From Deltaproteobacteria bacterium (GTDB taxonomy: Bacteria; Desulfobacterota; Desulfobacteria; Desulfobacterales; JAUVVS01): a stretch of 5,179 nucleotides of DNA. Positions 5,105-5,179 of this stretch are shown one piece after another. Under the pieces are notes generated by a model that was given only the letters and a program-made list of their open reading frames with translations, made no database searches and was not told where the DNA came from. How positions within the stretch are numbered: position 1 is the stretch's first letter; each line of letters begins with the position of its first letter. The stretch lies in assembly GCA_030604545.1 (NCBI GenBank), contig JAUVVS010000186.1, forward strand, positions 1 through 5,179, given 5' to 3'. The translations under genes were made by a program, and so were the position numbers.

Positions 5105-5179
5105 TCACGCATTTTCAGCCATACATTCAATACTTGGCACTAATGGTAGATATTTCAAGTCACTGCTCGGGATAAACAC
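5105..5179 (-). CDS. Possible C-terminal end of a gene entering from the right edge
   Basis: Reading the minus strand from the window edge, 24 codons are open and end at TGA 5107-5105. The peptide reads VFIPSSDLKYLPLVPSIE and then CMAENA. It is not recognised. The DNA here is a little less AT-rich than the region to its left, and the frame reaches the edge, so a gene end is possible; chance is also possible. Confidence 0.2.
   Translation of the reverse strand: MFIPSSDLKYLPLVPSIECMAENA

Larger units (their letters stand above)
4648..5179. other. AT-rich stretch with no clear gene, several small inverted repeats
   Basis: No frame of useful length with recognisable content occurs on either strand in these 532 bases. 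A short hairpin, ACCGC-AAA-GCGGT followed by TTTT on the + strand, lies at 4867-4882. TGATTTC (4997-5003) and GAAATCA (5054-5060) form the arms of a longer imperfect fold enclosing AGCAAAATTTTA-gccc-TAAAAATGCT. At the right edge, minus-strand 5179-5105 is open and ends in TGA. The stretch may be intergenic or decayed DNA, or part of a dispersed repeat; nothing decides between these. Confidence 0.5.

Noticed and set aside
1..5179. CRISPR array, tRNA, rRNA, toxin-antitoxin or phage defence module
   Set aside because: No regularly spaced repeats, cloverleaf-like sequence or recognisable defence-protein motifs were seen on either strand.

Overview
The window is a mosaic of three kinds of DNA. On the left is a complete IS21-family insertion sequence (about 128-2881, + strand) with intact istA and istB and an extra small gene behind them. 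To its right is a minus-strand gene for a phosphoethanolamine/glycerol-phosphate-type cytidylyltransferase in DNA of fairly high GC. Beyond that is an AT-rich stretch with a minus-strand licD-family gene. The organism cannot be named from the sequence. An endonuclease I (EndA) C-terminus and this style of IS21 element suggest a Gram-negative bacterium, perhaps Desulfobacterota or Gammaproteobacteria; this is inference only.

Layout. Positions 3-127 encode the C-terminal part of a periplasmic endonuclease I and run straight into the left end of the IS. The IS has two repeat copies at each end, a promoter-like site, istA and istB overlapping by 4 bases, and an 87-codon ORF before the right end. 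Directly right of the IS (2882-2930, minus strand) is the first part of an unrelated gene cut by the IS; it begins 25 bases after the cytidylyltransferase stop. The cytidylyltransferase (2956-3402) is followed by 486 bases without a convincing gene, then licD (3895-4542, start chosen from RBS spacing). The last ~570 bases are AT-rich, without a clear gene but with several small inverted repeats, and possibly the tail of a gene entering from the right edge.

How the parts relate. IstA (DDE transposase) and IstB (AAA+ helper ATPase) move the IS. The genes on its two sides are unrelated and truncated, and no target-site duplication is visible, so this copy more likely marks a rearrangement junction than a simple insertion. 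The cytidylyltransferase could make a CDP-activated small alcohol (CDP-ethanolamine, CDP-glycerol or similar), and LicD-family enzymes transfer phospho-alcohol groups from CDP donors to glycans. The two could therefore form a surface-glycan decoration route, but their base composition differs sharply and a long gap separates them, so an operon is not established. I see no CRISPR array, tRNA, rRNA or recognisable defence system.
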